From Panulirus ornatus (Eukaryota > Arthropoda > Malacostraca > Decapoda > Palinuridae): 64,000 nt of DNA. The DNA is taken from positions 55,307,943-55,371,942 of the forward strand of contig NC_092238.1 of NCBI RefSeq assembly GCF_036320965.1, read 5' to 3'. Shown piece by piece: positions 1-21,766 of this stretch. The notes beneath the pieces were generated by a model. It made no database searches and was not told the DNA's origin. It worked only from the letters and a program-made list of their open reading frames with translations. The position numbers and the translations under genes were made by a program. Each line of letters opens with the position of its first letter. The first letter of the stretch is position 1.

Positions 1-7848
<7,848 letters not shown>

Positions 7849-7925
7849 AGTGGATGGACCAATTTTTGTTTGTTGGCGTTACCTTGCTAACTCGGGAAAC
7901 GGTGATCAAGTATGATAAATAACAA
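7849..7925 (+). repeat. diverged LINE 3' tail relic
   Basis: GGATGGACCAATTTTTGTTT and GTTACCTTGCTAACTCGGGA resemble the LINE tail (GGTTGGGCCATTTCTTTCGT and GCTACCTCGCTAACGCGGGA), in the same order and spacing. This looks like an ancient LINE insertion of which only the tail remains. Duplicated at 19534-19610. Confidence 0.6.
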
Positions 7926-8686
7926 TACCGCTTATTACGCCAACCCATTCAGAGCCTTGACTATTAAGGAGAAGTTTCTTATATTCAGTCAATCAATATC
8001 CTGTACACCAAAGTATTACGACTTCGCTACCATTTGACTCTTATGATATTTGCTATTAACCTTTGATGTGTAACTTTATTGTACGCTTTTTCAAAATATT
8101 GCTAAATGACTTAAATTGTTATACTCTCATCATACATGTTGATTATATAGTTAATGAACTCAATCAGATTTGTCAGACTTTTGCAATTTCGTCGAAAAAC
8201 ATCCTGAGAATCGTTCATTTAGTTCTCGGCTTCTAAAATCAGTTTACAGTTCTGTCTCGAATGATGGTTTCCATAAATGTTGCAACTACGGACTTTAAGT
8301 TAAGTGGACGATGCTTTTCAGGCAGTGACTTAATTCATTTTTTGAATAATATTGTTATAATAGCAAACTTTCATTCATCTTAAACTCCTCCATTGGCAAG
8401 TGAATTATTGTAAAGGCAGTCAAGGGCTCAACTAACGTTATTCTCTCGTATAGCTCTCTCAGCTTCTCTTCTCAAATTTATATAAGCTATTCTATCATGT
8501 TGGTTATTGATCACTTTGGATAATTCATGTGTTAATTTCTTGGAGAGCAAAATACTTTTTTAATTTCACCGTTCCACCGACTTAGTTTCGTTTTAGGAGT
8601 AGATCGTCAAATATACTTTATCACAGATGTTACTTCACTTTATCACATATGTTACAATAAAGTATATTAAAGTATATTATGTATGT
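7926..8686. other. low-copy noncoding DNA, duplicated at 19611-20370
   Basis: AT-rich sequence with no LINE similarity and no convincing open frame. It is nearly identical to 19611-20370, with only scattered single-base differences (for example TTGCTATTAACC against TTGCCAATAACC). I recognise no gene in it. Confidence 0.85.
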
Positions 8687-8808
8687 TATCCCTGGGGATA
8701 GGGGTGAAAGAATACTTTCCACGTATTCCTCGCGTGTCGTAGAAAGCGACTAGAGGGGACGGGAGCGGGGGGCCAGAAATCCTCCCCTCCTTGTATTAAC
8801 TTTCTAAA

Positions 8809-10071
8809 ATGGGAAACAGAAGGAGTCACGCGGGGGGTGCTCATCCTCCTCGAAGGCTCAGAGTGGGGTGCCTAAATGTGTGTGGATGTAACCAAGATGT
8901 GAAAAAAGGATAGATAGGTAGTATGTTTGAGGAAAGGAACCTGGATGTTTTGGCTCTGAGTGAAACGAAGCTCAAGGGTAAAGGGGAAGAGTGGTTTGGG
9001 AATGTCTGGGGAGTAAAGTCAGGGGTTAGTGAGAGGACAAGAGCAAGGGAAGGAGTAGCAATACTCCTGAAACAGGAGTTGTGGGAGTATGTGATAGAAT
9101 GTAAGAAGGTAAATTCTCGATTAATATGGGTAAAACTGAAAGTTGATGGAGAGAGGTGGGTGATTATTGGTGCATATGCACCTGGGCATGAGAAGAAAGA
9201 TCATGAGAGGCAAGTGTTTTGGGAGCAGCTGAATGAGTGTGTTAGTGGTTTTGATGCACGAGACCGGGTTATAGTGATGGGTGATTTGAATGCAAAGGTG
9301 AGTAATGTGGCAGTTGAGGGAATGATTGGTATACATGGGGTGTTCAGTGTTGTAAATGGAAATGGTGAAGAGCTTGTAGATTTATGTGCTGAAAAAGGAC
9401 TGATGATTGGGAATACCTGGTTTAAAAAGCGAGATATACATAAGTATACTTATGTAAGTAGGAGAGATGGCCAGAGAGCGTTATTGGATTACGTGTTAAT
9501 TGACAGGCGTGCGAAAGAGAGACTTTTGGATGTTAATGTGCTGAGAGGTGCAACTGGAGGGATGTCTGATCATTATCTTGTGAAGGCTAAGGTGAAGATT
9601 GGTATGGGTTTTCAGAAAAGAAGAGTGAATGTTGGGGTGAAGAGGGTGGTGAGAGTAAGTGAGCTTGGGAAGGAGACCTGTGTGAGGAAGTACCAGGAGA
9701 GACTGAGTACAGAATGGAAAAAGGTGAGAACAATGGAAGTAAGGGGAGTGGGGGAGGAATGGGATGTATTTAGGGAATCAGTGATGGATTGCGCAAAAGA
9801 TGCTTGTGGCATGAGAAGAGTGGGAGGTGGGTTGATTAGAAAGGGTAGTGAGTGGTGGGATGAAGAAGTAAGAGTATTAGTGAAAGAGAAGAGGGAGGCA
9901 TTTGGACGATTTTTGCAGGGAAAAAAGGCAATTGAGTGGGAGATGTATAAAAGAAAAAGGCATGAGGTCAAGAGGAATGAGCTAGAGGTGAGAAAGAGGG
10001 CAAATGAGAGTTGGGGTGAGAATGTATCATTAAATTTAGGGGGAATAAAAAGATGTTTTGGAAGAAGGTAA
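8809..10071 (+). pseudogene. LINE endonuclease region of copy 5
   Basis: The start codon at 8809 gives MGNRRSHAGGAHPPRRLRVG. A TAG at 8911-8913 interrupts the frame, which then stays open from 8923 to 10071. Endonuclease motifs are complete after the stop: SETK, GAYAP, MGDLNAK, LLDYVLID and GMSDHYLV. The frame is lost near 10040, where the linker sequence is degraded ([13 protein letters not shown]). Confidence 0.85.
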
Positions 10072-11836
10072 ATAAAGTGCGTAAAACAAGAAAACAAATG
10101 GGAACATCGGTGAAGCGAGCTAATGGGGAGGTGATAACAAGTGGTGATGTGAGAAGGAGATGGAGTGAGTCTTTTGAAGGCTTGTTGAATGTGATAGATG
10201 ACAGAGTGGCAGATATAGGGTGTTTTGGTTGAGGTGGTGTGCGAAATGAGAGGGTTAGGGAGAATGATTTACTAAACAGAGAAGACGTAGGAAAAGCTTT
10301 GCAGAAGATGAAAGATGGCAAGGCAGCGGGTTGAGATGGTACTGCAGTGGAAATTATTACAAAAAGGGATGACTGTGTTGTTGACTGCTTGGGAATGATA
10401 TCTAATGTATGTACGACTCATGGTGAGGTGTCTGAGGATTGGCGGAATGCTTGCATAGTGCCATTGTACAAAGGCAAAGGGGATAAAGATAAGTACTCAA
10501 ATTACAGTGGTTTAAGTTTGTTGAGTATTCCTGGGAAACTATATAGGAGGGTATTGATTGAGAGGGTGAAGACATGTACAGAGCATCAGATTGGTGAAGA
10601 GCAGTGTAGTTTCAGAAGTGGTAGAGGATGTGTGGATCGGTTGTTTGAAGAATATATGTGAAAAATATTTAGTAAAGGGAATGGCTTTGTATTTAGCAGT
10701 TATGGATCTGGGTCAGGCAGATGAGAGAGATGACAGAGATACTCTGTGGAAGGTGTTAGGAATATACGTTGTGGGAGGCAAGTTTTTGGAAGCAGTGAAA
10801 TGTTTTATCGAGGATGTGAGCCATATGTACGAGCAGGAAGAGAGGAAAGTGATTGGTTCTCAGTGAATGTCGATTCACGATACGGGTATGCGATGTCTCT
10901 ATGGTTTTTTGATTTGTTTATGGATTGGGTTGTTAGGGAGATTAATACAAGAGTTTTGGAAAGAGGGGCAAGTATGAAGTCTGTTGGGGATGAGAGAGCT
11001 TGGGAAGTGAGTCAGTTGTTGTTCGCTGATGATACAGCGCTGGTGGCTGATTCATGTGAGAAACTGCAGAAGCTGGTGACTGAGTTTGGTAAAGTGTGTG
11101 GAAGAAGAAAGTTAAGAGTAAATGTGAATAAGAGCAAGGTTATTAGGTACAGTAGGGTTGAGGGTCAAGTCAATTGGGTGGTGAGTTTGAATGGAGAAAA
11201 ACTGGAGGAAGTGAAGTGTTTTAGATATATGGGAGTGGATCTGGCAGCGGATGGAACCATGGAAGCGGAAGTGGATCATAGGGTGGGGGAGGGGGCGAAA
11301 ATTCTGGGGCCTTGAAGAATGTGTGGAAGTCGAGAACATTATCTCGGAAAGCAAAAATGGGTATGTTTGAAGGAATAGTGGTTCCAAAAATGTTGTATGG
11401 TTGTGAGGCGTGGGCTATGGATAGAGTTGTGCGCAGGAGGATGGATGTGCTGGAAATGAGATGTTTTAGGGGAGTATGTGGTGTAAGGTGGTTTGATCGA
11501 GTAGGTAATGCAAGTGTAAGAGAGAAGTGTGGTAATAAAAGGAGTGTTGCTGACTGAGCAGAAGAGGTTGGATTGAAATGGTTTGGTCACATGGAGAGAG
11601 TGATTGAGGAAAGATTGACAAAACGGATATATGTGTCAGAGGCAAAGGGAACGAGGAGAAGTGGGAGACCAAATTTAAGGTGGAAAGATGGAGTGAAAAC
11701 TATTTTAAGCAATCTGGGTCTGAACATGCAGGAGGGTGAGAGGCGTGCAAGGAATAGTTATTTGGAACGATATGGCACACCACGGTCGACGTGTTGTCAA
11801 TGGATTGAACCAGGGCATGTGAAGCGTCTAGGATAA
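10072..11836 (+). pseudogene. degraded LINE reverse transcriptase of copy 5
   Basis: Short shifted frames carry [30 protein letters not shown], then [12 protein letters not shown] and the C-terminus. Motif A is ruined (MDLGQADERDDRD) and motif B is altered (VDSRYGYAMSLW), while the FADD region onward is intact, so the 3' part came from a younger copy. A one-base loss in GGGGGCC near 11310 shifts the frame, and the TGA shared with copy 1 lies near 11555. Confidence 0.8.
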
Positions 11837-12200
11837 ACCATGGAAAGTTTTGTGGGGCCTGGATCTGGAAGGAGGGCAGTGGTTTCCGTGCGTTATACAT
11901 GACAGCTAGAGACTTAATGTGATGGAATGTGGCCTTTGGTGTTTTTTTCCTAGCGTTACTTCGCGCACTTGCGGGGGGAATGGAGTTGTCATTTCATGAG
12001 TGGCAGGGTGGCAACGAAAATGAATATGGGCAAACAGTACAAATTATGTATATGTGTATATATGTACATGTCTGTGTGTGTATATATATGTATACACTGA
12101 GGTTTATAGATATGTATAAATGCGTGTGTGGACGTGTATCTATATACATGTATATGTGGGTGGGTTTGGCCATTCTTTCGTCTGTTTCCTTGCACTACCT

Positions 12201-12470
<270 letters not shown>

Positions 12471-12659
12471 TTTTTATACTTTGTCGCTGTCTCCCGCGTT
12501 TGCGAGGTAGCGCAAGGAAACAGACGAAAGAAATGGCCCAACCCTCCCCATACACATGTACATACACACGTCCACACACGCAAATATACATACCTACACA
12601 GCTTTCGATGGTTTACCCCGGACGCTTCACATGCCTTGATTCAATCCACTGACAGCACG

Positions 12660-15656
12660 TCAACCCCTGTATACCACATCGCTCCAATTCACTCTATTCC
12701 TTGCCCTCCTTTCACCCTCCTGCATGTTCAGGCCCCGATCACACAAAATCCTTTTCACTCCATCTTTCCACCTCCAATTTGGTCTCCCTCTTCTCCTCGT
12801 TCCCTCCACCTCCGACACATATATCCTCTTGGTCAATCTTTCCTCACTCATTCTCTCCATGTGCCCAAACCATTTCAAAACACCCTCTTCTGCTCTCTCA
12901 ACCACGCTCTTTTTATTTCCACACATCTCTCTTACCCTTACGTTACTTACTCGATCAAACCACCTCACACCACACATTGTCCTCAAACATCTCATTTCCA
13001 GCACATCCATCCTCCTGCGCACAACTCTATCCATAGCCCATGCCTCGCAACCATACAACATTGTTGGAACCACTATTCCTTCAAACATACCCATTTTTGC
13101 TTTCCGGGATAATGTTCTCGACTTCCACACATTTTTCAAGGCTCCCAAAATTTTCGCCCCCTCCCCCACCCTATGATCCACTTCCGCTTCCATGGTTCCA
13201 TCCGCTGACAGATCCACTCCCAGATATCTAAAACACTTCACTTCCTCCAGTTTTTCTCCATTCAAACTCACCTCCCAATTGACTTGACCCTCAACCCTAC
13301 TGTACCTAATAACCTTGCTCTTATTCACATTTACTCTTAACTTTCTTCTTCCACACACTTTACCAAACTCCGTCACCAGCTTCTACAGTTTCTCACATGA
13401 ATCCGCCACCAGCGCTGTATCATCAGCGAACAACACCTGACTCACTTCCCAAGCTCTCTCATCCCCAACAGACCTCATACTTGCCCCTCTTTCCAAGACT
13501 CTTGCATTTACCTCCCTAACAACCCCATCCATAAACAAATTAAACAACCATGGAGACATCACACACCCCTGCCGCAAACCTACATTCACTGAGAACCAAT
13601 CACTTTCCTCTCTTCCTACACGTACACATGCCTTACATCCTCGATAAAAACTTTTCACTGCTTCTAACAACTTGCCTCCCACACCATATATTCTTAATAC
13701 CTTCCACAGAGCATCTCTATCAACTCTATCATATGCCTTCTCCAGATCCATTAATGCTACATACAAATCCATTTGCTTTTCTAAGTATTTCTCACATACA
13801 TTCTTCAAAGCAAACACCTGATCCACACATCCTCTCCCACTTCTGAAACCACACTGCTCTTCCCCAATCTGATGCTCTGTACATGCCTTCACCCTCTCAA
13901 TCAATACCCTCCCATATAATTTACCAGGAATACTCAACAAACTTATACCTCTGTAATTTGAGCACTCACTCTTATCCCCTTTGCCTTTGTACAATGGCAC
14001 TATGCACGCATTCCGCCAATCCTCAGGCACCTCACCATGAGTCATACATACATTAAATAACCTTACCAACCAGTCAACAATACAGTCACCCCCTTTTTTA
14101 ATAAATTCCACTGCAATACCATCCAAACCTGCTGCCTTGCCGGCTTTCATCTTCCGCAAAGCTTTTACTACCTCTTCTCTGTTTACCAAATCATTTTCCC
14201 TAACCCTCTCACTTTGCACACCACCTCGACCCAAACACCCTATATCTGCCACTCTGTCATCAGACACATTCAACAAACCTTCAAAATACTCATTCCATCT
14301 CCTTCTCACATCACCACTACTTGTTATCACCTCCCCATTTACGCCCTTCACTGAAGTTCCCATTTGCTCCCTTGTCTTACGCACCCTATTTACCTCCTTC
14401 CAGAACATCTTTTTATTCTCCCTAAAATTTACTGATAGTCTCTCACCCCAACTCTCATTTGCCCTTTTTTTCACCTCTTGCACCTTTCTCTTGACCTCCT
14501 GTCTCTTTCTTTTATACTTCTCCCACTCAATTGCATTTTTTCCCTGCAAAAATCGTCCAAATGCCTCTCTCTTCTCTTTCACTAATACTCTTACTCCTTC
14601 ATCCCACCACTCACTACCCTTTCTAAACAGCCCACCTCCCACTCTTCTCATGCCACAAGCATCTTTTGCGCAATCCATCACTGATTCCCTAAATACATCC
14701 CATTCCTCCCCCACTCCCCTTACTTCCATTGTTCTCACCTTTTTCCATTCTGTACACAGTCTCTCCTGATACTTCTTCACACAGGTCTCCTTCCCAAGCT
14801 CACTTACTCTCACCACCTTCTTCACCCCAACATTCACTCTTCTTTTCTGAAAACCCATACCAATCTTCACCTTAGCCTCCACAAGATAATGATCAGACAT
14901 CCCTCCAGTTGCACCTCTCAGCACATTGACATCCAAAAGTCTCTCTTTCGCACGCCTGTCAATTAACACGTAATCCAGTAACGCTCTCTGGCCATCTCTC
15001 CTACTTACATAAGTATACTTATGTATATCTCGCTTTTTAAACCAGGTATTCCCAATCATCAGTCCTTTTTCAGCACATAAATCTACAAGCTCTTCACCAT
15101 TTCCATTTACAACACTGAACACCCCATGCATACCAATTATTCCCTCAACTGCCACATTACTCACCTTTGCATTCAAATCACCCATCACTATAACCCGGTC
15201 TCGTGCATCAAAACCGCTAACACACTCATTTAGCTGCTCCCAAAACACTTGCCTCTCATGATCTTTCTTCTCATGCCCAGGTGCATATGCACCAATAATC
15301 ACCCACCTCTCTCCATCAACTTTCAATTTTACCCATATTAATCGGGAATTTATTTTCTTACATTCTATCACATACTCCCACAACTCCTGTTTTAGGAGTA
15401 TTGCTACTCCTTCCCTTGCTCTTGTCCTCTCACTAACCCCTGACTTCACTCCCCAGACATTTCCAAACCACTCTTCCCCTTTACCCTTGAGCTTCGTTTC
15501 ACTCAGAGCCAAAACATCCAGGTTCCTTTCCTCAAACATACTACCTATCTCTCCTTTTTTCACATCTTGGTTACATCCACACACATTTAGGCACCCCACT
15601 CTGAGCCTACGAGGAGGATGAGCACTCCCCGCGTGACTCCTTCTTCTGTTTCCCAT
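12660..15656 (-). pseudogene. near-intact LINE ORF: endonuclease/reverse transcriptase, amber at codon 758
   Basis: Reads as 998 codons with one defect: TAG at 13382-13384 where other copies have CAG (Gln), giving [17 protein letters not shown]. Endonuclease, residues about 18-260: N24 (LNVCG), E53 (SETK), Y124 (GAYAP), D160 and N162 (GDLNAK), D228 (LLDYVLI), D255-H256 (SDHYLV), all expected active-site positions. Basic linker, about 265-460. Reverse transcriptase, about 490-800: D637 (motif A), GLRQG at 693-697 (motif B), D745-D746 (FADD). The C-terminal domain ends in [12 protein letters not shown] and VVYRG. The family nicks target DNA and copies its own RNA onto it. Without read-through this copy makes a protein lacking everything after the active site. 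Confidence 0.93.
13383..15656 (-). CDS. open part of LINE copy 6: endonuclease and catalytic reverse transcriptase core (757 codons)
   Basis: Continuous frame from the family start codon (MGNRRRSHAG, also used by copies 5 and 8) to the amber codon. It contains the complete endonuclease and the reverse transcriptase up to just past FADD, but lacks motif D, the thumb-like region and the C-terminal DNA/RNA-binding part. The start is supported by three independent copies sharing it after the same 5' UTR. It should be treated as a pseudogene fragment rather than a host gene; gene finders may call it an uncharacterised or craniofacial-development-protein-like gene. Confidence 0.75.
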   Translation of the reverse strand: MGNRRRSHAGSAHPPRRLRVGCLNVCGCNQDVKKGEIGSMFEERNLDVLALSETKLKGKGEEWFGNVWGVKSGVSERTRAREGVAILLKQELWEYVIECKKINSRLIWVKLKVDGERWVIIGAYAPGHEKKDHERQVFWEQLNECVSGFDARDRVIVMGDLNAKVSNVAVEGIIGMHGVFSVVNGNGEELVDLCAEKGLMIGNTWFKKRDIHKYTYVSRRDGQRALLDYVLIDRRAKERLLDVNVLRGATGGMSDHYLVEAKVKIGMGFQKRRVNVGVKKVVRVSELGKETCVKKYQERLCTEWKKVRTMEVRGVGEEWDVFRESVMDCAKDACGMRRVGGGLFRKGSEWWDEGVRVLVKEKREAFGRFLQGKNAIEWEKYKRKRQEVKRKVQEVKKRANESWGERLSVNFRENKKMFWKEVNRVRKTREQMGTSVKGVNGEVITSSGDVRRRWNEYFEGLLNVSDDRVADIGCLGRGGVQSERVRENDLVNREEVVKALRKMKAGKAAGLDGIAVEFIKKGGDCIVDWLVRLFNVCMTHGEVPEDWRNACIVPLYKGKGDKSECSNYRGISLLSIPGKLYGRVLIERVKACTEHQIGEEQCGFRSGRGCVDQVFALKNVCEKYLEKQMDLYVALMDLEKAYDRVDRDALWKVLRIYGVGGKLLEAVKSFYRGCKACVRVGREESDWFSVNVGLRQGCVMSPWLFNLFMDGVVREVNARVLERGASMRSVGDERAWEVSQVLFADDTALVADSCEKL

Positions 15657-15780
15657 TTTAGAAAGTTAATACAAGGAGGGGAGGATTTCTGGCCCCCCGC
15701 TCCCGTCCCCTCTAGTCGCTTTCTACGACACGCGAGGAATACGTGGGAAGTATTCTTTCACCCCTATCCCCAGGGATAAT
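15657..15780 (-). promoter_or_regulatory. LINE 5' UTR, structured head
   Basis: GC-rich leader shared by copies 5, 6 and 8 and by the SINE-like elements. Short self-complementary pieces are visible in order: ATCC/GGAT, GAATAC/GTATTC around TTCCCAC, and GTCG/CGAC; in the SINE version also GGGGAGG/CCTCCCC. LINE promoters are usually internal to the 5' UTR, so transcription signals are likely here, but I see no TATA box or Pol III boxes. Confidence 0.55.
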
Positions 15781-19533
<3,753 letters not shown>

Positions 19534-20370
19534 GTGGATGGACCAATTTTTGTTTGTTGGCGTTACCTTGCTAACTCGGGAAACGGTGATCAAGTATGAT
19601 AAATAACAATACCGCTTATTATGCCAACCCATTCAGAGCCTTGACTATTAAGGAGAAGTTTCTTATATTCAGTCAATCAATATCCTGTACACCAAAGTAT
19701 TACGACTTCGCTACCATTTGACTCTTATGATATTTGCCAATAACCTTTGATGTGTAACTTTATTGTACGCTTTTTCAAAATATTGCTAAATGACTTAAAT
19801 TGTTTTACTCTCATCATACATGTTGATTATATAGTTAATGAAGTCAATCAGATTTGTCAGACTTTTGCAATTTCGTCGAAAAACATCCTGAGAATCGTTC
19901 ATTTAGTTCTCGCCTTCTAAAATCAGTTTACAGTTCTGTCTCGAATGATGGTTTCCATAAATGTTGCAACTACGGACTTTAAGTTAAGTGGACGATGCTT
20001 TTCAGGCAGTGACTTAATTCATTTTTTGAATAATATTGTTACAATAGCAAACTTTCATTCATCTTAAACTCCTCCATTGGCAAGTGAATTATTGTAAAGG
20101 CAGTCAAGGGCTCAACTAACGTTATTCTCTCGTATAGCTCTCTCAGCTTCTCTTCTCAAATTTATATAAGCTATTCTATCATGTTGGTTATTGATCACTT
20201 TGGATAATTCATGTGTTAATTTCTTGGAGAGCAAAATACTTTTTTAATTTCACCGTCCCACCGACTTAGTTTCGTTTTAGAAGTAGATCGTCAAATATAC
20301 TTTATCACAGATATTACTTCACTTTATCACATATGTTACAATAAAGTATATTAAAGTATATTATGTATAT
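19534..20370. other. low-copy noncoding DNA, duplicate of 7849-8686
   Basis: Begins with the same diverged LINE tail relic (to about 19610), then AT-rich sequence without a recognisable gene. Its near identity to 7849-8686 is the clearest proof of a segmental duplication, because this part is not a high-copy repeat within the window. Confidence 0.9.
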
Positions 20371-20492
20371 TATCCCTGGGGATAGGGGTGAAAGAATACT
20401 TCCCACGTATTCCTCGCGTGTCGTAGAAAGCGACTAGAGGGGACGGGAGCGGGGGGCCAGAAATCCTCCCCTCCTTGTATTAACTTTCTAAA

Positions 20493-21722
20493 ATGGGAAA
20501 CAGAAGAAGGAGTCACGCGGGGAGTGCTCATCCTCCTCGAAGGCTCAGAGTGGGGTGCCTAAATGTGTGTGGATGTAACCAAGATGTGAAAAAAGGAGAG
20601 ATAGGTAGTATGTTTGAGGAAAGGAACCTGGATGTTTTGGCTCTGAGTGAAACGAAGCTCAAGGGTAAAGGGGAAGAGTGGTTTGGGAATGTCTGGGGAG
20701 TAAAGTCAGGGGTTAGTGAGAGGACAAGAGCAGGGGAAGGAGTAGCAATACTCCTGAAACAGGAGTTGTGGGAGTATGTGATAGAATGTAAGAAGGTAAA
20801 TTCTCGATTAATATGGGTAAAACTGAAAGTTGATGGAGAGAGGTGGGTGATTATTGGTGCATATGCACCTGGGCATGAGAAGAAAGATCATGAGAGGCAA
20901 ATGTTTTGGGAGCAGCTGAATGAGTGTGTTAGTGGTTTTGATGCACGAGACCGGGTTATAGTGATGGGTGATTTGAATGCAAAGGTGAGTAATGTGGCAG
21001 TTGAGGGAATAATTGGTATACATGGGGTGTTCAGTGTTGTAAATGGAAATGGTGAAGAGCTTGTAGATTTATGTGCTGAAAAAGGACTGATGATTGGGAA
21101 TACCTGGTTTAAAAAGCGAGATATACATAAGTATACTTATGTAAGTAGGAGAGATGGCCAGAGAGCGTTATTGGATTACGTGTTAATTGACAGGCGTGCG
21201 AAAGAGAGACTTTTGGATGTTAATGTGCTGAGAGGTGCAACTGGAGGGATGTCTGATCATTATCTTGCGGAGGCTAAGGTGAAGATTGGTATGGGTTTTC
21301 AGAAAAGAAGAGTGAATGTTGGGGTGAAGAGGGTGGTGAGAGTAAGTGAGCTTGGGAAGGAGACCTGTGTGAGGAAGTACCAGGAGAGACTGAGTACAGG
21401 ATGGAAAAAGGTGAGAACAATGGAAGTAAGGGGAGTGGGGGAGGAATGGGATGTATTTAGGGAATCAGTGATGGATTGCGCAAAAGATGCTTGTGGCATG
21501 AGAAGAGTGGGAGGTGGGTTGATTAAAAAGGGTAGTGAGTGGTGGGATGAAGAAGTAAGAGTATTAGTGAAAGAGAAGAGAGAGGCATACATTGGACGAT
21601 TTTTGCAGGGAAAAAATGCAATTGAGTTGGAGATGTATAAAAGAAAGAGACAGGAGGTCAAGAGAAAGGTACAAGAGGTGAAAAAAGGGCAAATGAGAGT
21701 TGGGGTGAAAGAGTATCATTAA
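20493..21722 (+). CDS. LINE copy 8 frame 1: endonuclease and linker (409 codons)
   Basis: Starts MGNRRRSHAGSAHPPRRLRVG, the family start. The complete endonuclease is present with LNVCG, SETK, GAYAP, MGDLNAK, LLDYVLID and SDHYLA (Val of SDHYLV changed to Ala). The true frame is left near 21681, where one A or G is missing in a GAAAAAAGGG run; the last 13 residues (KGQMRVGVKEYH) are off-frame. Part of one broken gene with 21767-23491. Confidence 0.8.
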   Translation: MGNRRRSHAGSAHPPRRLRVGCLNVCGCNQDVKKGEIGSMFEERNLDVLALSETKLKGKGEEWFGNVWGVKSGVSERTRAGEGVAILLKQELWEYVIECKKVNSRLIWVKLKVDGERWVIIGAYAPGHEKKDHERQMFWEQLNECVSGFDARDRVIVMGDLNAKVSNVAVEGIIGIHGVFSVVNGNGEELVDLCAEKGLMIGNTWFKKRDIHKYTYVSRRDGQRALLDYVLIDRRAKERLLDVNVLRGATGGMSDHYLAEAKVKIGMGFQKRRVNVGVKRVVRVSELGKETCVRKYQERLSTGWKKVRTMEVRGVGEEWDVFRESVMDCAKDACGMRRVGGGLIKKGSEWWDEEVRVLVKEKREAYIGRFLQGKNAIELEMYKRKRQEVKRKVQEVKKGQMRVGVKEYH

Positions 21723-21766
21723 ATTTTAGGGAGAATAAAAAGATGTTCTGGTAGGAGGTAAATAAA

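Noticed and set aside
12701..13036. Recurrent antisense frames ([14 protein letters not shown].. and [17 protein letters not shown]..)
   Set aside because: They lie opposite the LINE coding strand, recur with every copy, and have no family features; they are shadows of codon bias in the sense frame.
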